Part shown: positions 1 through 8,231 of the stretch, in pieces
Layout: each line of letters starts with the position of its first letter
Numbering within the stretch: the first letter of the stretch is position 1
Assembly (NCBI RefSeq): GCF_012271765.1
Contig: NZ_VRKO01000018.1
Span: forward strand, 245,604 to 309,603
Reading direction: 5' to 3'
DNA from: Erwinia rhapontici
Lineage (GTDB): Bacteria > Pseudomonadota > Gammaproteobacteria > Enterobacterales > Enterobacteriaceae
DNA length: 64,000 nucleotides
Notes under the pieces: generated by a model
The model's input: only the letters and a program-made list of their open reading frames with translations
Told to the model about the DNA's origin: nothing
The model's database searches: none
Program-made: the position numbers and the translations under genes

Positions 1-56
1 CCCGCCAGCACCAGCAGGGCCAGCGGCAAAAGATGATGCAGTTCAATCCGGCGCAT
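1..56 (-). CDS. N-terminus of an unidentified protein, cut by the window edge
   Basis: The first 18 codons read MRRIELHH followed by a run of Leu/Ala/Val, so the protein begins with two arginines and then a hydrophobic segment. This fits a signal peptide or a first membrane helix. The ATG is at 56-54 and a GAGGA ribosome-binding site lies 5-6 bases upstream. It starts 36 bases after the moaE stop on the same strand and could be co-transcribed with moa. E. coli has ybhL at this place, but this N-terminus does not resemble YbhL as I remember it. The family cannot be assigned. Confidence 0.55.
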   Translation of the reverse strand, partial: MRRIELHHLLPLALLVLA

Positions 57-92
57 GAAAATCCTCAAGGCAGAGTCAAAATGATAAATACG

Positions 93-545
93 CTATTTCC
101 AGCGGTCTGCGGCTTGATGGTCGCTGTCACGCGCGGCAACCCAGCGGTCACCTTCAGCGGTGGCTTCCTGTTTCCAGAACGGGGCACGGGTCTTAAGCTG
201 ATCCATGATAAATTCTGCGGCGGCAAACGCCGCTCCCCGATGCGCACCGCTAACCCCCACCAGCACGATTTCATCGCCAGGGAACAGCTCGCCAATACGA
301 TGGATCACCGTCACACGCTGCATCGGCCAGCGGGCGCGCGCCTCTTCGACAATCTCTGCCAGCGCTTTTTCGGTCATACCGGGATAGTGTTCCAGCCTCA
401 GCGCGCTGACATTATCCCCCAGATTGTGGTTGCGCACCTTGCCCGTGAACGTCACCACGGCACCGTCAAGATCGGATGCCGCCAGCCACTGGTACTCATC
501 ACTCATGCTGAAGGGCGCACTGCCCACGCGAATGCGGGTATCCAT
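93..545 (-). CDS. moaE: Molybdopterin synthase catalytic subunit MoaE
   Basis: The large subunit of molybdopterin synthase, which inserts two dithiolene sulfurs into cyclic pyranopterin monophosphate in the cytoplasm, with MoaD as sulfur carrier. The 150-residue product matches the usual MoaE length. It carries the conserved GAVVTFTGKVRNHN segment near residue 30, the HRIGELFPGDEIVLVGVSGAHR segment region, and the lysine-containing APFWKQE motif near the C-terminus where the active-site lysines sit. An upstream in-frame extension overlaps moaD and is rejected. The ATG at 545 lies one base after the moaD stop. Last gene of the moaABCDE operon. Confidence 0.97.
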   Translation of the reverse strand: MDTRIRVGSAPFSMSDEYQWLAASDLDGAVVTFTGKVRNHNLGDNVSALRLEHYPGMTEKALAEIVEEARARWPMQRVTVIHRIGELFPGDEIVLVGVSGAHRGAAFAAAEFIMDQLKTRAPFWKQEATAEGDRWVAARDSDHQAADRWK

Positions 546-546
546 T

Positions 547-792
547 TCAGCCCCCGGTGACCGGCGGGAAGAAGGCAACTTCATCCCCGGCACGAACAGG
601 ATGCTGCATTGACACCAGCGTCTGATTAACCGCGGCCAGTAGCTTGCCGGATTCCAGCGCCAGCGCCCAGCGCTCGCTTTGCTGCGCCAGCTGACTGCGC
701 AGGGCTTCGACATTCTGATATTCCGCGGGCAGTTCAAGGCGATCAATACCGACCAGTTCGCGCACCTGGGCGAAAAACAGCACGTTAATCAT
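547..792 (-). CDS. moaD: Molybdopterin synthase sulfur-carrier subunit MoaD
   Basis: A small ubiquitin-fold protein of 81 residues that delivers sulfur as a C-terminal thiocarboxylate to MoaE. It begins [15 protein letters not shown] and ends PPVTGG; the terminal Gly-Gly is required for adenylation by MoeB and thiocarboxylation. The ATG at 792-790 was chosen over an upstream in-frame codon because MINVLFF is the family N-terminus. The start overlaps the end of moaC by 8 bases, which indicates translational coupling. Confidence 0.97.
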   Translation of the reverse strand: MINVLFFAQVRELVGIDRLELPAEYQNVEALRSQLAQQSERWALALESGKLLAAVNQTLVSMQHPVRAGDEVAFFPPVTGG

Positions 793-1270
793 GGGCCACC
801 GCCTGGAAATCACCGGATTTCCCGCCGCTCTTACTTAACAGGCGACACTGCTCAATGGTGATATCTTTCTGCACGGCTTTGCACATATCGTAAATCGTTA
901 ACGCAGCGACCGATGCAGCCGTCAGCGCTTCCATCTCAACCCCGGTTTTCCCCGTCAGGCGGCACATCGATTCAATGCGAACCCGGTGATGTTCAGGTTC
1001 GGCGCTTAACGACACTTCGACCTTGCTCAGCAGCAGCGGATGGCACAGCGGGATCAACTCCCAGGTCCGTTTGGCCGCCTGAATACCGGCGATGCGCGCC
1101 GTGGCGAACACATCCCCTTTGTGGTGGCTGCCATCGATAATCATTTGCAGCGTTTCAGGACGCATGACGACATAGGCTTCTGCCCGTGCTTCACGCACGG
1201 TTTCCTGTTTGGTGGACACATCCACCATATGCGCCTCTCCGGCGGCATTAATATGCGTTAACTGAGACAT
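785..1270 (-). CDS. moaC: Cyclic pyranopterin monophosphate synthase MoaC
   Basis: Works with MoaA to convert GTP to cyclic pyranopterin monophosphate, the first step of molybdenum cofactor synthesis; MoaC performs the final cyclisation. The 161-residue length is normal. Visible family signatures are [19 protein letters not shown] at the N-terminus, the [15 protein letters not shown] segment (residues about 72-86), and [15 protein letters not shown] near 105-120, which contribute to the active site. Its start lies directly next to the moaB stop and its end overlaps moaD by 8 bases. Confidence 0.97.
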   Translation of the reverse strand: MSQLTHINAAGEAHMVDVSTKQETVREARAEAYVVMRPETLQMIIDGSHHKGDVFATARIAGIQAAKRTWELIPLCHPLLLSKVEVSLSAEPEHHRVRIESMCRLTGKTGVEMEALTAASVAALTIYDMCKAVQKDITIEQCRLLSKSGGKSGDFQAVAHD

Positions 1271-1786
1271 TTACGGCTTCTTCACATGCGAAACAAAGTG
1301 ACAGGGACGGGTGCGGGCATCGAGCTGATCCTGAATGATGCGCTCCCAGGCAAGCTGGCAGGCCCCGGTTGATCCCGGTATGGCGAAAATCAGCGTGTTA
1401 TTGGCTAAACCGGCCACCGCGCGCGATTGCAGGGTAGATGTGCCAATATCCTCATAGGAGATCATGCGGAACAGTTCGCCAAAGCCTTCAATCTCGCGAT
1501 CGAACAGCGGCAGTAACGCCTCTGGCGTGGCGTTTTTCTCGTTAAACCCCGTGCCGCCGTTAATCAGCACCACCTGCACATTATCGCTGGCGATCCAGCG
1601 CGAGACTTCGGCACGAATACCGTAGCGGTTATCCGCCACGATACCGCTCTCCACCGTGTGGTGCCCGGCCTCTGCCAGCGCTTCGCGCAGATAGTCGCCG
1701 GAGCTGTCAGTTTCAGTCGTATGGCGATCGGAGACGGTGAGTACCGCCACGTTAAGGGGGATAAAATCCGTTGATCCTTTGCCCAT
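1271..1786 (-). CDS. moaB: MoaB, molybdopterin-adenylyltransferase family protein
   Basis: A 171-residue MoCF/MogA-family protein. E. coli MoaB is encoded in the moa operon but is dispensable there because MogA performs molybdopterin adenylylation. Visible motifs are VLTVSDRH near residue 16, the molybdopterin-binding NGGTG loop near residue 76, and AIPGSTGA near 135. The ATG at 1786 follows a strong AAGGAG ribosome-binding site. It lies between moaA (37-base gap) and moaC (no gap) in a typical moaABCDE order. Confidence 0.95.
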   Translation of the reverse strand: MGKGSTDFIPLNVAVLTVSDRHTTETDSSGDYLREALAEAGHHTVESGIVADNRYGIRAEVSRWIASDNVQVVLINGGTGFNEKNATPEALLPLFDREIEGFGELFRMISYEDIGTSTLQSRAVAGLANNTLIFAIPGSTGACQLAWERIIQDQLDARTRPCHFVSHVKKP

Positions 1787-1822
1787 ATATACTCCTTAGA
1801 TTAACGCCTGTATCGTCGGCTG

Positions 1823-2809
1823 TTAGCCGCCGATAAACGAGAGATTTTGTGTAATACCGGTATTTCCCTGATGGAGAAAATGCGTCTCTTTCTTCGTCGT
1901 CAGGCTACCGGCAATACGCGCCTGTAATTCGGCCTGCTGGCTGTCATCGGCCAGCAAATCGCGCAGTGGCACACCGCCATCGCCAAACAGGCAGAGATGA
2001 AGATTTCCCGTCGCAGAGACGCGCAGACGGTTACAGCTGGCGCAAAAGTCTTTTTCATACGGCATGATCAGGCCAATTTCACCCTGATAATCCGCATGAC
2101 TGAACACCTGCGCCGGGCCGTCACTGCGGGCGCGTAGTTGCTGCACCCAGCCCTGTTGCACTAACTGGTCGCGGATCACCTGCCCGGATACATGGTGTTT
2201 GCGGAACAGTGCACCACCGTCACCGGTTTCCATCAGTTCGATAAAACGCAGCTGAATGGGACGGGTGCGTATCCAGTCGAGGAAGGTATCGAGGCTTTGA
2301 TGATTGACGTCACGCATCAGTACGGTGTTGACTTTTACCTTGCTGAATCCGGCGTCGAAGGCCGCATCAATCCCGCGCATCACGTCATCAAATTTATCCT
2401 GCCCGGTGATGGCATGAAACTGGCGCGCATCCAGGCTGTCGATACTGACATTCAGCGCGGTCAGCCCGGCAGCACGCCACTGCGCGACATCGCGCTTCAG
2501 GCGATAACCATTGGTGGTGAGGGCTATCTGACGAATGGAAGGATTTTCACGCACGGCCGCGATGATCTCGGTAAAATCACGGCGCATGGAAGGTTCACCG
2601 CCCGTCAGGCGCACTTTTTCCGTACCTGCTGCGGCGAAGGCACGTGTGACGCGGCGGATTTCATCCAGCGACAGGAAGCTTTTGTTCTGCGCGCCCTGCG
2701 GCTTGTAACCGTCGGGCAGACAGTAAGTGCAACGGAAATTGCACACGTCGGTGATCGACAGGCGCAGGTAATAAAACCTGCGCGCGAAGTTATCAGTAAA
2801 TTGTGGCAC
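1823..2809 (-). CDS. moaA: GTP 3',8-cyclase MoaA (radical SAM)
   Basis: Radical-SAM enzyme that converts GTP to 3',8-cyclo-7,8-dihydro-GTP, the precursor used by MoaC. The CNFRCTYC motif (CxxxCxxC) binds the SAM [4Fe-4S] cluster. The C-terminal [10 protein letters not shown]...LHLC cysteines bind the second cluster, and the protein ends in Gly-Gly (FIGG), all as in E. coli MoaA. I chose the GTG at 2809 (328 residues). It aligns with the E. coli start and has GGAAAGG about 9 bases upstream; a GTG at 2818 is the alternative. The longer in-frame extension up to 2959 has no MoaA similarity and is read as leader RNA. Confidence 0.93.
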   Translation of the reverse strand: MPQFTDNFARRFYYLRLSITDVCNFRCTYCLPDGYKPQGAQNKSFLSLDEIRRVTRAFAAAGTEKVRLTGGEPSMRRDFTEIIAAVRENPSIRQIALTTNGYRLKRDVAQWRAAGLTALNVSIDSLDARQFHAITGQDKFDDVMRGIDAAFDAGFSKVKVNTVLMRDVNHQSLDTFLDWIRTRPIQLRFIELMETGDGGALFRKHHVSGQVIRDQLVQQGWVQQLRARSDGPAQVFSHADYQGEIGLIMPYEKDFCASCNRLRVSATGNLHLCLFGDGGVPLRDLLADDSQQAELQARIAGSLTTKKETHFLHQGNTGITQNLSFIGG

Positions 2810-2821
2810 CTGTGACACCTT

Positions 2822-2960
2822 TCCAGATAGGGAGATGCAGTCATTTCTTTCTGCACCCTGGCAACTCAACGGTTGCGGCCAGGACACCATATCCAGCAGG
2901 ACACAGGTATCAGGGCTTAAGTGTGATTCACCGAACATCGGTAAACCGTGATAGCGCAAA
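2822..2960 (-). promoter_or_regulatory. Probable Moco riboswitch leader of moaA
   Basis: The roughly 140 bases ahead of moaA do not encode MoaA residues, yet contain nested stems. These are GCAAC/GTTGC inside CCTGG/CCAGG (2857-2883), and GGG...TGCAG pairing with CTGCA...CCC (2830-2858), directly upstream of the ribosome-binding site. Enteric moaA genes are known to carry a Moco RNA motif in this place that represses translation when cofactor is present. I recognise the position and the general look, not every consensus base, so this rests partly on synteny. The downstream stem is close enough to the GGAAAGG site to control its access. Confidence 0.6.
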
Positions 2961-3100
2961 TGTTAGCGCTAATACAGCAGGGTTACCAGCGCAGTATTTC
3001 GCTATGTATTATTATATATAACGCATTTTCCCCGCATTTTAGCGGACGTTTAGCGTAAAATAAGGCTCATAACAGTTTCATCACATGACGAATGGATATT

Positions 3101-4009
3101 ATGCGAAATCGCACGTTAGCTGACCTCGACCGCGTGGTAGCATTAGGGGGAGGACACGGTCTGGGCCGTGTGATGTCCGCCCTTTCACCTTTGGGTTCCC
3201 GCCTGACCGGCATTGTCACCACCACCGATAACGGGGGTTCCACCGGGCGTATACGCCGCTCTGAAGGCGGTATCGCCTGGGGCGATATGCGTAATTGCCT
3301 GAATCAGCTGATCGCCGAACCGAGCGTTGCTTCCGCCATGTTTGAGTACCGTTTTGCCGGTAACGGTGAGCTGGCAGGGCATAACCTCGGTAACCTGATG
3401 CTGAAAGCCCTCGATCACCTCAGCGTCAGGCCGTTTGAAGCTATCAATCTGATCCGCAATTTGCTGAAGGTGGATGCATTCCTGATCCCGATGTCCGAGC
3501 AGCCGGTTGACCTGGTGGCGCTGGATGAAGAAGGCCATCTGATATACGGCGAAACTGAAATTGATCAGATGATACAACCGCCGCAGGAGCTGATGCTCGC
3601 GCCCAAAGTCAGCGCCACGCGTGAAGCGGTGGAGGCCATTGGCGAAGCTGACCTGATCCTGATTGGTCCGGGCAGTTTTTACACCAGCCTGATGCCCGTT
3701 CTGCTGCTGCCTGAGATTGCTCAGGCCCTGCGCCGCACGCCGGCCACGATGGTGTTTATTGGTAATCTCGGGAAAGAACTCAGCCCGGCGGCCGCGAAGC
3801 TGACGGTCACCGATAAGCTGGCCATGATGGAGAAGGCGATAGGCAAACGTGTGATTGATGCGCTGGTGCTGGGGCCAAAGGTCGACAGCAGCCAACTCGA
3901 CGGGCGACTGATCATTCAGGAACCGCTGGAGGCCGGAGATATTCCGTATCGCCACGATCGCCAGTTGCTACGTATGGCGCTGGAGCACGCAGTGCAGGCA
4001 ATGGTGTAA
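3101..4009 (+). CDS. ybhK: YbhK/YvcK-family gluconeogenesis factor
   Basis: A 302-residue CofD/YvcK-family cytoplasmic protein, very close to E. coli YbhK. It starts [18 protein letters not shown] and has the glycine-rich GGGHGLGR nucleotide-sugar-binding loop at about residues 17-24, the [13 protein letters not shown] segment, and the [11 protein letters not shown] motif near 191. Relatives bind UDP-GlcNAc and affect carbon metabolism and cell shape; the exact role of the enteric protein is not settled. The ATG at 3101 matches the E. coli start; an in-frame ATG nine bases earlier (3092) is less likely. It lies divergent to moaA, as in E. coli. Confidence 0.95.
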   Translation: MRNRTLADLDRVVALGGGHGLGRVMSALSPLGSRLTGIVTTTDNGGSTGRIRRSEGGIAWGDMRNCLNQLIAEPSVASAMFEYRFAGNGELAGHNLGNLMLKALDHLSVRPFEAINLIRNLLKVDAFLIPMSEQPVDLVALDEEGHLIYGETEIDQMIQPPQELMLAPKVSATREAVEAIGEADLILIGPGSFYTSLMPVLLLPEIAQALRRTPATMVFIGNLGKELSPAAAKLTVTDKLAMMEKAIGKRVIDALVLGPKVDSSQLDGRLIIQEPLEAGDIPYRHDRQLLRMALEHAVQAMV

Positions 4010-4054
4010 AGACGGGGCGACCGGAAAAATTAATGTCTGATCATTCGGCTTCAG

Positions 4055-4200
4055 GTCTGAGGCCAGTTTGAGCACGCCGGATCGGCAACTGCCGCATCCA
4101 TGCGGGCCTCGGCACGCGGCGTCCCTGCCGCGTGACGTCCGGCTTACCTCAAACTGGCCCCATCCCCGCAGAACGTCTGCTCGCTGTAGGTATTACAACC
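4055..4200 (+). repeat. Dispersed branched-hairpin repeat family A, copy 1
   Basis: An outer stem GGCCAGTTTGAG (4061-4072) pairs with CTCAAACTGGCC (4148-4159), continued by GCCGGA (4076-4081) with TCCGGC (4138-4143). Inside are two hairpins: CCGCAT/ATGCGG (4092-4105) and CACGCGGC/GCCGCGTG (4113-4134). The result is a branched, cloverleaf-like fold. The tail to about 4200 is a degenerate version of a hairpin seen better in the other copies (29315-29464 and 61274-61422). No credible reading frame runs through it. It lies in the gene-free stretch between ybhK and the TonB receptor. Confidence 0.85.
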
Positions 4201-4239
4201 CCCACCATGTGACAGTCTCTGCGGATTGATTTGAATCAG

Positions 4240-4556
4240 GATTTTGGATCTTGGTTTTGACCTGGATTTTGACGTTGAGGCGGCATTCAGCAGCACTGAG
4301 GAAGCGCAGTGAACCAGGACGAACCGCCAGGACGGCGGTGAGAGTGAGAGCCGGCACAGGGATGTGCCGTCACGACTGCTCCGTCGGTGAACGATGCTTG
4401 CGAAGGTATCCACGCAGTGGACGCAGCGCCTGCCGCAAAGCCCGGGCCCCCAGGGCGGCGGCGACTGGCCGCCCTGGGTCGCTCAGCCCGCGCAGCGGGA
4501 AAGCGAAACGCCCTTGACGTTGACCTTGACGTTGACGTTGACGTTGACGTTGTTTT
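4240..4556 (+). repeat. GC-rich multi-hairpin repeat family B with TTGACN tandem tail, copy 1
   Basis: The element begins with TTTTGACCTGG and TTTTGACGTTGAGG (4254-4280). It then has hairpins GGCACA/TGTGCC (about 4354-4370) and CCCAGGGCGGC/GCCGCCCTGGG (about 4449-4478). Next is a conserved box CAGCGGGAAAGCGAAACGCC starting at 4493, and it ends in at least six TTGACN hexamers (4513-4552). Every frame gives low-complexity peptides (Leu-Thr, Asp-Val or Gln-Arg repeats), so it is not coding. The last 26 bases of the window are the reverse complement of 4493-4518, so a second, inverted copy starts there. Confidence 0.75.
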
Positions 4557-4649
4557 TCGGGTCGACCAAAAAAAAAGGTCATCCCCTACATTTGTAAGAC
4601 AAAAGAAATAATGACGCAGGAAACGGTAATCTAATGCAACATTAATGTT

Positions 4650-4668
4650 GATAATGATTATCATTCAT
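4650..4668 (+). promoter_or_regulatory. Fur box upstream of TonB-dependent receptor
   Basis: The sequence GATAATGATTATCATTCAT is a near-consensus 19-bp Fur site (consensus GATAATGATAATCATTATC). It lies 112 bases upstream of the receptor start at 4781. It predicts iron-repressed transcription of that gene. Confidence 0.88.
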
Positions 4669-4780
4669 ATATTATGTCGCAAATTATAAACGTTGTTTGC
4701 CCTGCCACAGGGCTTTGTTAATTGCTATTCCTGAAGCCGTTGTTGAGCGAATACCCATAATAACATCGCAGGTATTTCGC

Positions 4781-7162
4781 ATGATTAAGTTTTCATCCCG
4801 CCAGGGATTACTGCACACGTCTCTCGTCGTGGGGACACTGTTCACCGCCGCCGTCTCCACGCCGCTTACCGCGGCTGAGCAGACCGATGAATCGTCCGCC
4901 AAAGCCCGCCAACAAAACACGCCGCAGGATGATGCGGTGATGACCGTCTTGTCGCCAGAAGTGAAGAAAGTGGCAGGAAGTTCAGTCACCCTTAATGCTG
5001 CCGATATGCAGCAGCGTGGTGGCAATAACTTCGGCACCATCATGCGTTACCAGCCGCTGATCGGCGCGGTAGGCAGCAGCAGCGGTTCTTCCACGGGCAA
5101 AAGCGGCTTCGACCGGGGCGGCTACACCGGCTATAACATCCGTGGCCTGGAAGGTAACCGCGTGGCGCTTGACGTCGATGGCATCCCGCAGCCAGAAGCC
5201 ACCGGGCGCAGCTACGCCAGCCGTGCCGGGGTGAACACCTTCGGCATCGGCCGTGACTACATTGACCCTTATCTCTACGGTCGCGTCGAGATTGAATCCG
5301 GCGCAACGATAACGTCACGTGCGAATACCGCACTGGGCGGTACCGTCTCCTTCCTGCCGAAATCAGCCGATGATTATCTGACGCCGGGCAAACACACTGC
5401 GTTTGGCTTCCAGAGCGATTACGACTCCTCCAGCCGCAGCTGGCATAACGGCATCACCGCTGCCGCCGGGGATGAAACCCTGCGTGGTCTGATGGTGTAC
5501 AGCCGCCGTGATGGTCAGCAGACCCGTAATAACAGCGATGAACTTGACGCTTACCCGGAAAACTGGCACTCCGACGCATTGCTGACGTCCGGTATCTGGC
5601 AGCCGAACGATGAACACAAGCTGACCGGAACGGTCGATTTTTACAGCAAAGTGAATCACAGCCGCTATGACAGCTGGGCCACTGACGGCAATACCTTACT
5701 GGGCGATGCGAACCAGCAAAGCAACACCCGCCGCTGGGGTGTCAGCCTGAAAGATGAGTGGACACCGGGTAACGACTGGGTCGACAGCCTGAGTAATAAA
5801 ATTTATTACCAGCACACTGAAGCACACGACAATACGCTGATGCCATTAGGCACTGCGGGTGCCATGCAGCGCGTGTACTCTGATTACAACGTGGAAACGT
5901 ACGGCTACGAAGCCCAACTGGCGAAGACGCTGGGTCGCCACGATCTGCTGGCCGGGATCAACGGGCGACTTTCAGAAACCGAACGCCCGTTCAGCCAGTC
6001 TCCGGCACAGAGCGGCACCAGCATGACCACCAAACCTGAGGGTGACAGCCGTACCCTGGTGCTGGGCGCGTTTGTGCAGGACAGTATCCTGTTTGACCTT
6101 GATGGTCATGCGTTCTCTGTGGTGCCGGGCGTGCGTGTGGCGCATCAGGAAACCAAACCGCAGAACCTCGCCAATATGGCCGCGGGCACGGATGTGCTGA
6201 CGCCTGCCGATGCAGAGAAGCTGTACGGAAAAACCAACAGCGATACGCAGCTGCTGCCGTCCATCAGCTTTAACTATGATATTACCCCGCAGCTGATGAC
6301 CTACGTGCAGTACAAGCGCGGCGCGCAGTTCCCGAACGCCAGCCAGCTGTATGGTTCATGGAACCTCGGTTCCAGCTACGCCGGAAACCGTCAGTATGCC
6401 TTGCTGGGCAATACCGATCTGGAAACGGAAACCAGTAACAACGTTGAATGGGGCGTGAAGGGCCAGGCAACGGAAGGCGTAACGCTGCACGGTGCGATGT
6501 TCTATAACACGTACAAAAACTTTATTGCGTCGACCCGTTATTCTCGCGCTACGGCACCGGATAAGTTCGTTAACGTTCCTGCGAATATAGCCACTATCTA
6601 TCAGGCAGAAAACCGTGATAAAGCCTATATCTGGGGCGGAGAAGTCAGCACCAAAATCAACTATGGCACCTGGTTTGATCAGGTTAACGGCCTGAGTACC
6701 ACCTTTGCGTTGGGCTACAGCAAGGGCCAGGCCAAATCCCGCTATGATGGCGACAAGTATGTTGACCTCGACAGCGTGGCCCCGATGAAAGCCGTGGTTG
6801 GCGTGGCGTTTGACGATCCGGCGCAGCGCTTTGGTACGGCGATCACCGCGACTTTTGTTAAAGGGAAGCAGGCGCAGAGCACCAACCGCAACAGCTACCT
6901 GAACAGCGGAGGTGCGCTGACGGACGCCACCACGGAATATACGCGCGTGCCGGGTTACGGCATGGTGGATATGACGGCCTGGGTGAAAGTGACGAAGAAC
7001 GTGAAGCTAAGCGGTGGAGTATATAACCTGACCGATCGTAAATATTGGGATTATCTCAGCAGCCGTAATATGACCGGGGAAACTCAGGTGGATATCAACG
7101 ATCGCTCACTGGCCGTCCAGCCAGGACGTAACTTCCAGTTAGGTGTGAACGTCGATTTCTGA
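4781..7162 (+). CDS. TonB-dependent outer-membrane receptor, haem/haemoglobin type
   Basis: An outer-membrane beta-barrel receptor of 793 residues. It has a signal peptide (MIKFSSRQ, then a hydrophobic run to TAAEQ), a TonB-box-like VMTVLS near residue 53, and a plug domain with YNIRGLEGNRVALDVDGIPQ. The GRDYIDPYLYGRVEIESG motif is typical of the haemoglobin/transferrin/lactoferrin receptor family. The barrel ends in aromatic LGVNVDF as required for BAM insertion. The ATG at 4781 follows an AGG site; an in-frame upstream ATG at 4697 would lack the signal peptide. A Fur box precedes it. No hemophore, haem ABC transporter or TonB gene is adjacent, so the ligand is inferred only from family resemblance. 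Confidence 0.88.
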   Translation: MIKFSSRQGLLHTSLVVGTLFTAAVSTPLTAAEQTDESSAKARQQNTPQDDAVMTVLSPEVKKVAGSSVTLNAADMQQRGGNNFGTIMRYQPLIGAVGSSSGSSTGKSGFDRGGYTGYNIRGLEGNRVALDVDGIPQPEATGRSYASRAGVNTFGIGRDYIDPYLYGRVEIESGATITSRANTALGGTVSFLPKSADDYLTPGKHTAFGFQSDYDSSSRSWHNGITAAAGDETLRGLMVYSRRDGQQTRNNSDELDAYPENWHSDALLTSGIWQPNDEHKLTGTVDFYSKVNHSRYDSWATDGNTLLGDANQQSNTRRWGVSLKDEWTPGNDWVDSLSNKIYYQHTEAHDNTLMPLGTAGAMQRVYSDYNVETYGYEAQLAKTLGRHDLLAGINGRLSETERPFSQSPAQSGTSMTTKPEGDSRTLVLGAFVQDSILFDLDGHAFSVVPGVRVAHQETKPQNLANMAAGTDVLTPADAEKLYGKTNSDTQLLPSISFNYDITPQLMTYVQYKRGAQFPNASQLYGSWNLGSSYAGNRQYALLGNTDLETETSNNVEWGVKGQATEGVTLHGAMFYNTYKNFIASTRYSRATAPDKFVNVPANIATIYQAENRDKAYIWGGEVSTKINYGTWFDQVNGLSTTFALGYSKGQAKSRYDGDKYVDLDSVAPMKAVVGVAFDDPAQRFGTAITATFVKGKQAQSTNRNSYLNSGGALTDATTEYTRVPGYGMVDMTAWVKVTKNVKLSGGVYNLTDRKYWDYLSSRNMTGETQVDINDRSLAVQPGRNFQLGVNVDF

Positions 7163-7189
7163 TGTAAAGCAAACGCTGAACACCAGCAC

Positions 7190-7266
7190 GGGCGACCAGA
7201 AAAAAGGGTCGCCCCGTACAGGATTGCGTAGGGGCTGACCTTCTTTTTTGGTCAGCCCTTTATTTT
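7190..7266 (+). terminator. Two tandem hairpins after the TonB receptor; the second is a terminator
   Basis: GGGCGACC/GGTCGCCC (7190-7214) is followed by GGGCTGACC/GGTCAGCCC (7232-7258), and the second stem runs straight into TTTATTTT. The second hairpin is a good rho-independent terminator for the receptor. Its T-tract overlaps the stop codon of the convergent Rdx gene. Confidence 0.8.
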
Positions 7267-7547
7267 GCGTGCTGATCAATATGCCCCAAATCCCGCTCCG
7301 GGAAGCAGACGGCGCGCAGGCGGCGTTTGATCTCGGCGGCATCCGGGAAGCCGTCATCGGTTTTACGGTTCCAGATCACCTGCTGATTTACCGTGATCTC
7401 ATACACGCCGCCGGTACCGGGGATGAGGGTAACCGCACCGAGATCGGTACTGAAGGTATGCAGCAGTTCCTGCGCCATCCAACTGGCGCGCAGCATCCAG
7501 TTGCACTGGGAACAATATTGGATCGTGACAACCGGTAATTGGCTCAT
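7260..7547 (-). CDS. SelT/SelW/SelH (Rdx) family thioredoxin-like protein
   Basis: A 95-residue cytoplasmic protein with the Rdx-type redox motif CSQC at residues 12-15, where eukaryotic relatives carry CxxU. The TGGVYEITVNQQVIWNRK segment and the C-terminal PDAAEIKRRLR are typical of bacterial SelW-like proteins. The family adopts a thioredoxin-like fold with an assumed thiol redox role; no substrate is known. It stands alone, convergent with the TonB receptor and 30 bases from the TetR gene upstream on the same strand. Confidence 0.85.
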   Translation of the reverse strand: MSQLPVVTIQYCSQCNWMLRASWMAQELLHTFSTDLGAVTLIPGTGGVYEITVNQQVIWNRKTDDGFPDAAEIKRRLRAVCFPERDLGHIDQHAK

Positions 7548-7577
7548 GCAAGTAACCTCACCATCGTATTGAGAAGA

Positions 7578-8192
7578 TTATTTTCCAGCCCCGGCCATAA
7601 ACATCCGGACCGCGCAGGCTGTCATTTCACGTACCCGCTTCTCGCTCATTGGCGGAGCGGTGCGCTGATAAATACGGATTTCAATTTCAGCGGTCAGCAG
7701 TGCCAGAAACTGCAAGGCGCGTACCTGCGGATCGCCGAGGCGCAGCGCGCCGTTATCCATCGCTGACGAGAACAACCGCGCCAGTTTTTCCACGCTCTCA
7801 CGCGGGCCGGATTCATAAAACAGCATGCCCATATCGGAATGCCCGGCTTCTCCCACCACCATACGATAAACCGACAGGGCGGTATTATCCGTGGTCATCA
7901 CCTGCAACATCTGCTCGCCAAAGCGCTGTAGTTTCTCTTCCAGCGTGACGCTTTTCGCCACCGCATCGTTAAGTACATTGGCGGCGTCTGTCAAATGTTG
8001 AGTGGCATAGGTGCGGATCACCGCGCTGAACAGCTCCTCTTTCGAGGGAAAATAGTTATACAGCGTGGCTTTGGAGCCGCCAAGGCGCTTTGACAGCTCA
8101 TTCATGGACGCGCGCTCGTAACCCATCTCCTGGAAAAGCTGTGCGGCAGCTTCCACGATTGCCTCACGGCGTGCTTCAGTTCGGACTTTCAT
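7578..8192 (-). CDS. TetR/AcrR-family regulator
   Basis: A 204-residue repressor. The N-terminal helix-turn-helix spans about residues 10-56 (AQLFQEMGYERASMNELSKR...KATLYNYFPSKEELF). The C-terminal ligand domain resembles the TetR_C_7/AefR type. It is divergent to the DUF3313 lipoprotein gene at 8303. The perfect palindrome ACCGTACAGTACGGT in the shared intergenic region is its likely operator, so it probably represses the lipoprotein gene and possibly itself. The inducer is unknown. Confidence 0.9.
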   Translation of the reverse strand: MKVRTEARREAIVEAAAQLFQEMGYERASMNELSKRLGGSKATLYNYFPSKEELFSAVIRTYATQHLTDAANVLNDAVAKSVTLEEKLQRFGEQMLQVMTTDNTALSVYRMVVGEAGHSDMGMLFYESGPRESVEKLARLFSSAMDNGALRLGDPQVRALQFLALLTAEIEIRIYQRTAPPMSEKRVREMTACAVRMFMAGAGK

Positions 8193-8231
8193 CGGCTCTC
8201 CCGCGAAAAATAAACCCGAGTGTACATTTTA

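Noticed and set aside
93..746. 217-residue version of MoaE
   Set aside because: The extra N-terminal part overlaps moaD in another frame; the MoaE family start is at 545.
2810..2959. N-terminal extension of MoaA
   Set aside because: No similarity to MoaA; the segment has RNA-like stems and the ribosome-binding site points to GTG at 2809.
4513..4552. Possible CRISPR-like array
   Set aside because: The units are contiguous hexamers without spacers; no cas genes in the window.
4251..4664. Several overlapping open frames with Leu-Thr, Asp-Val or Gln-Arg repeats
   Set aside because: They are translations of the TTGACN tandem array and GC-rich hairpins of repeat B in different frames; no ribosome-binding sites and no domain content.
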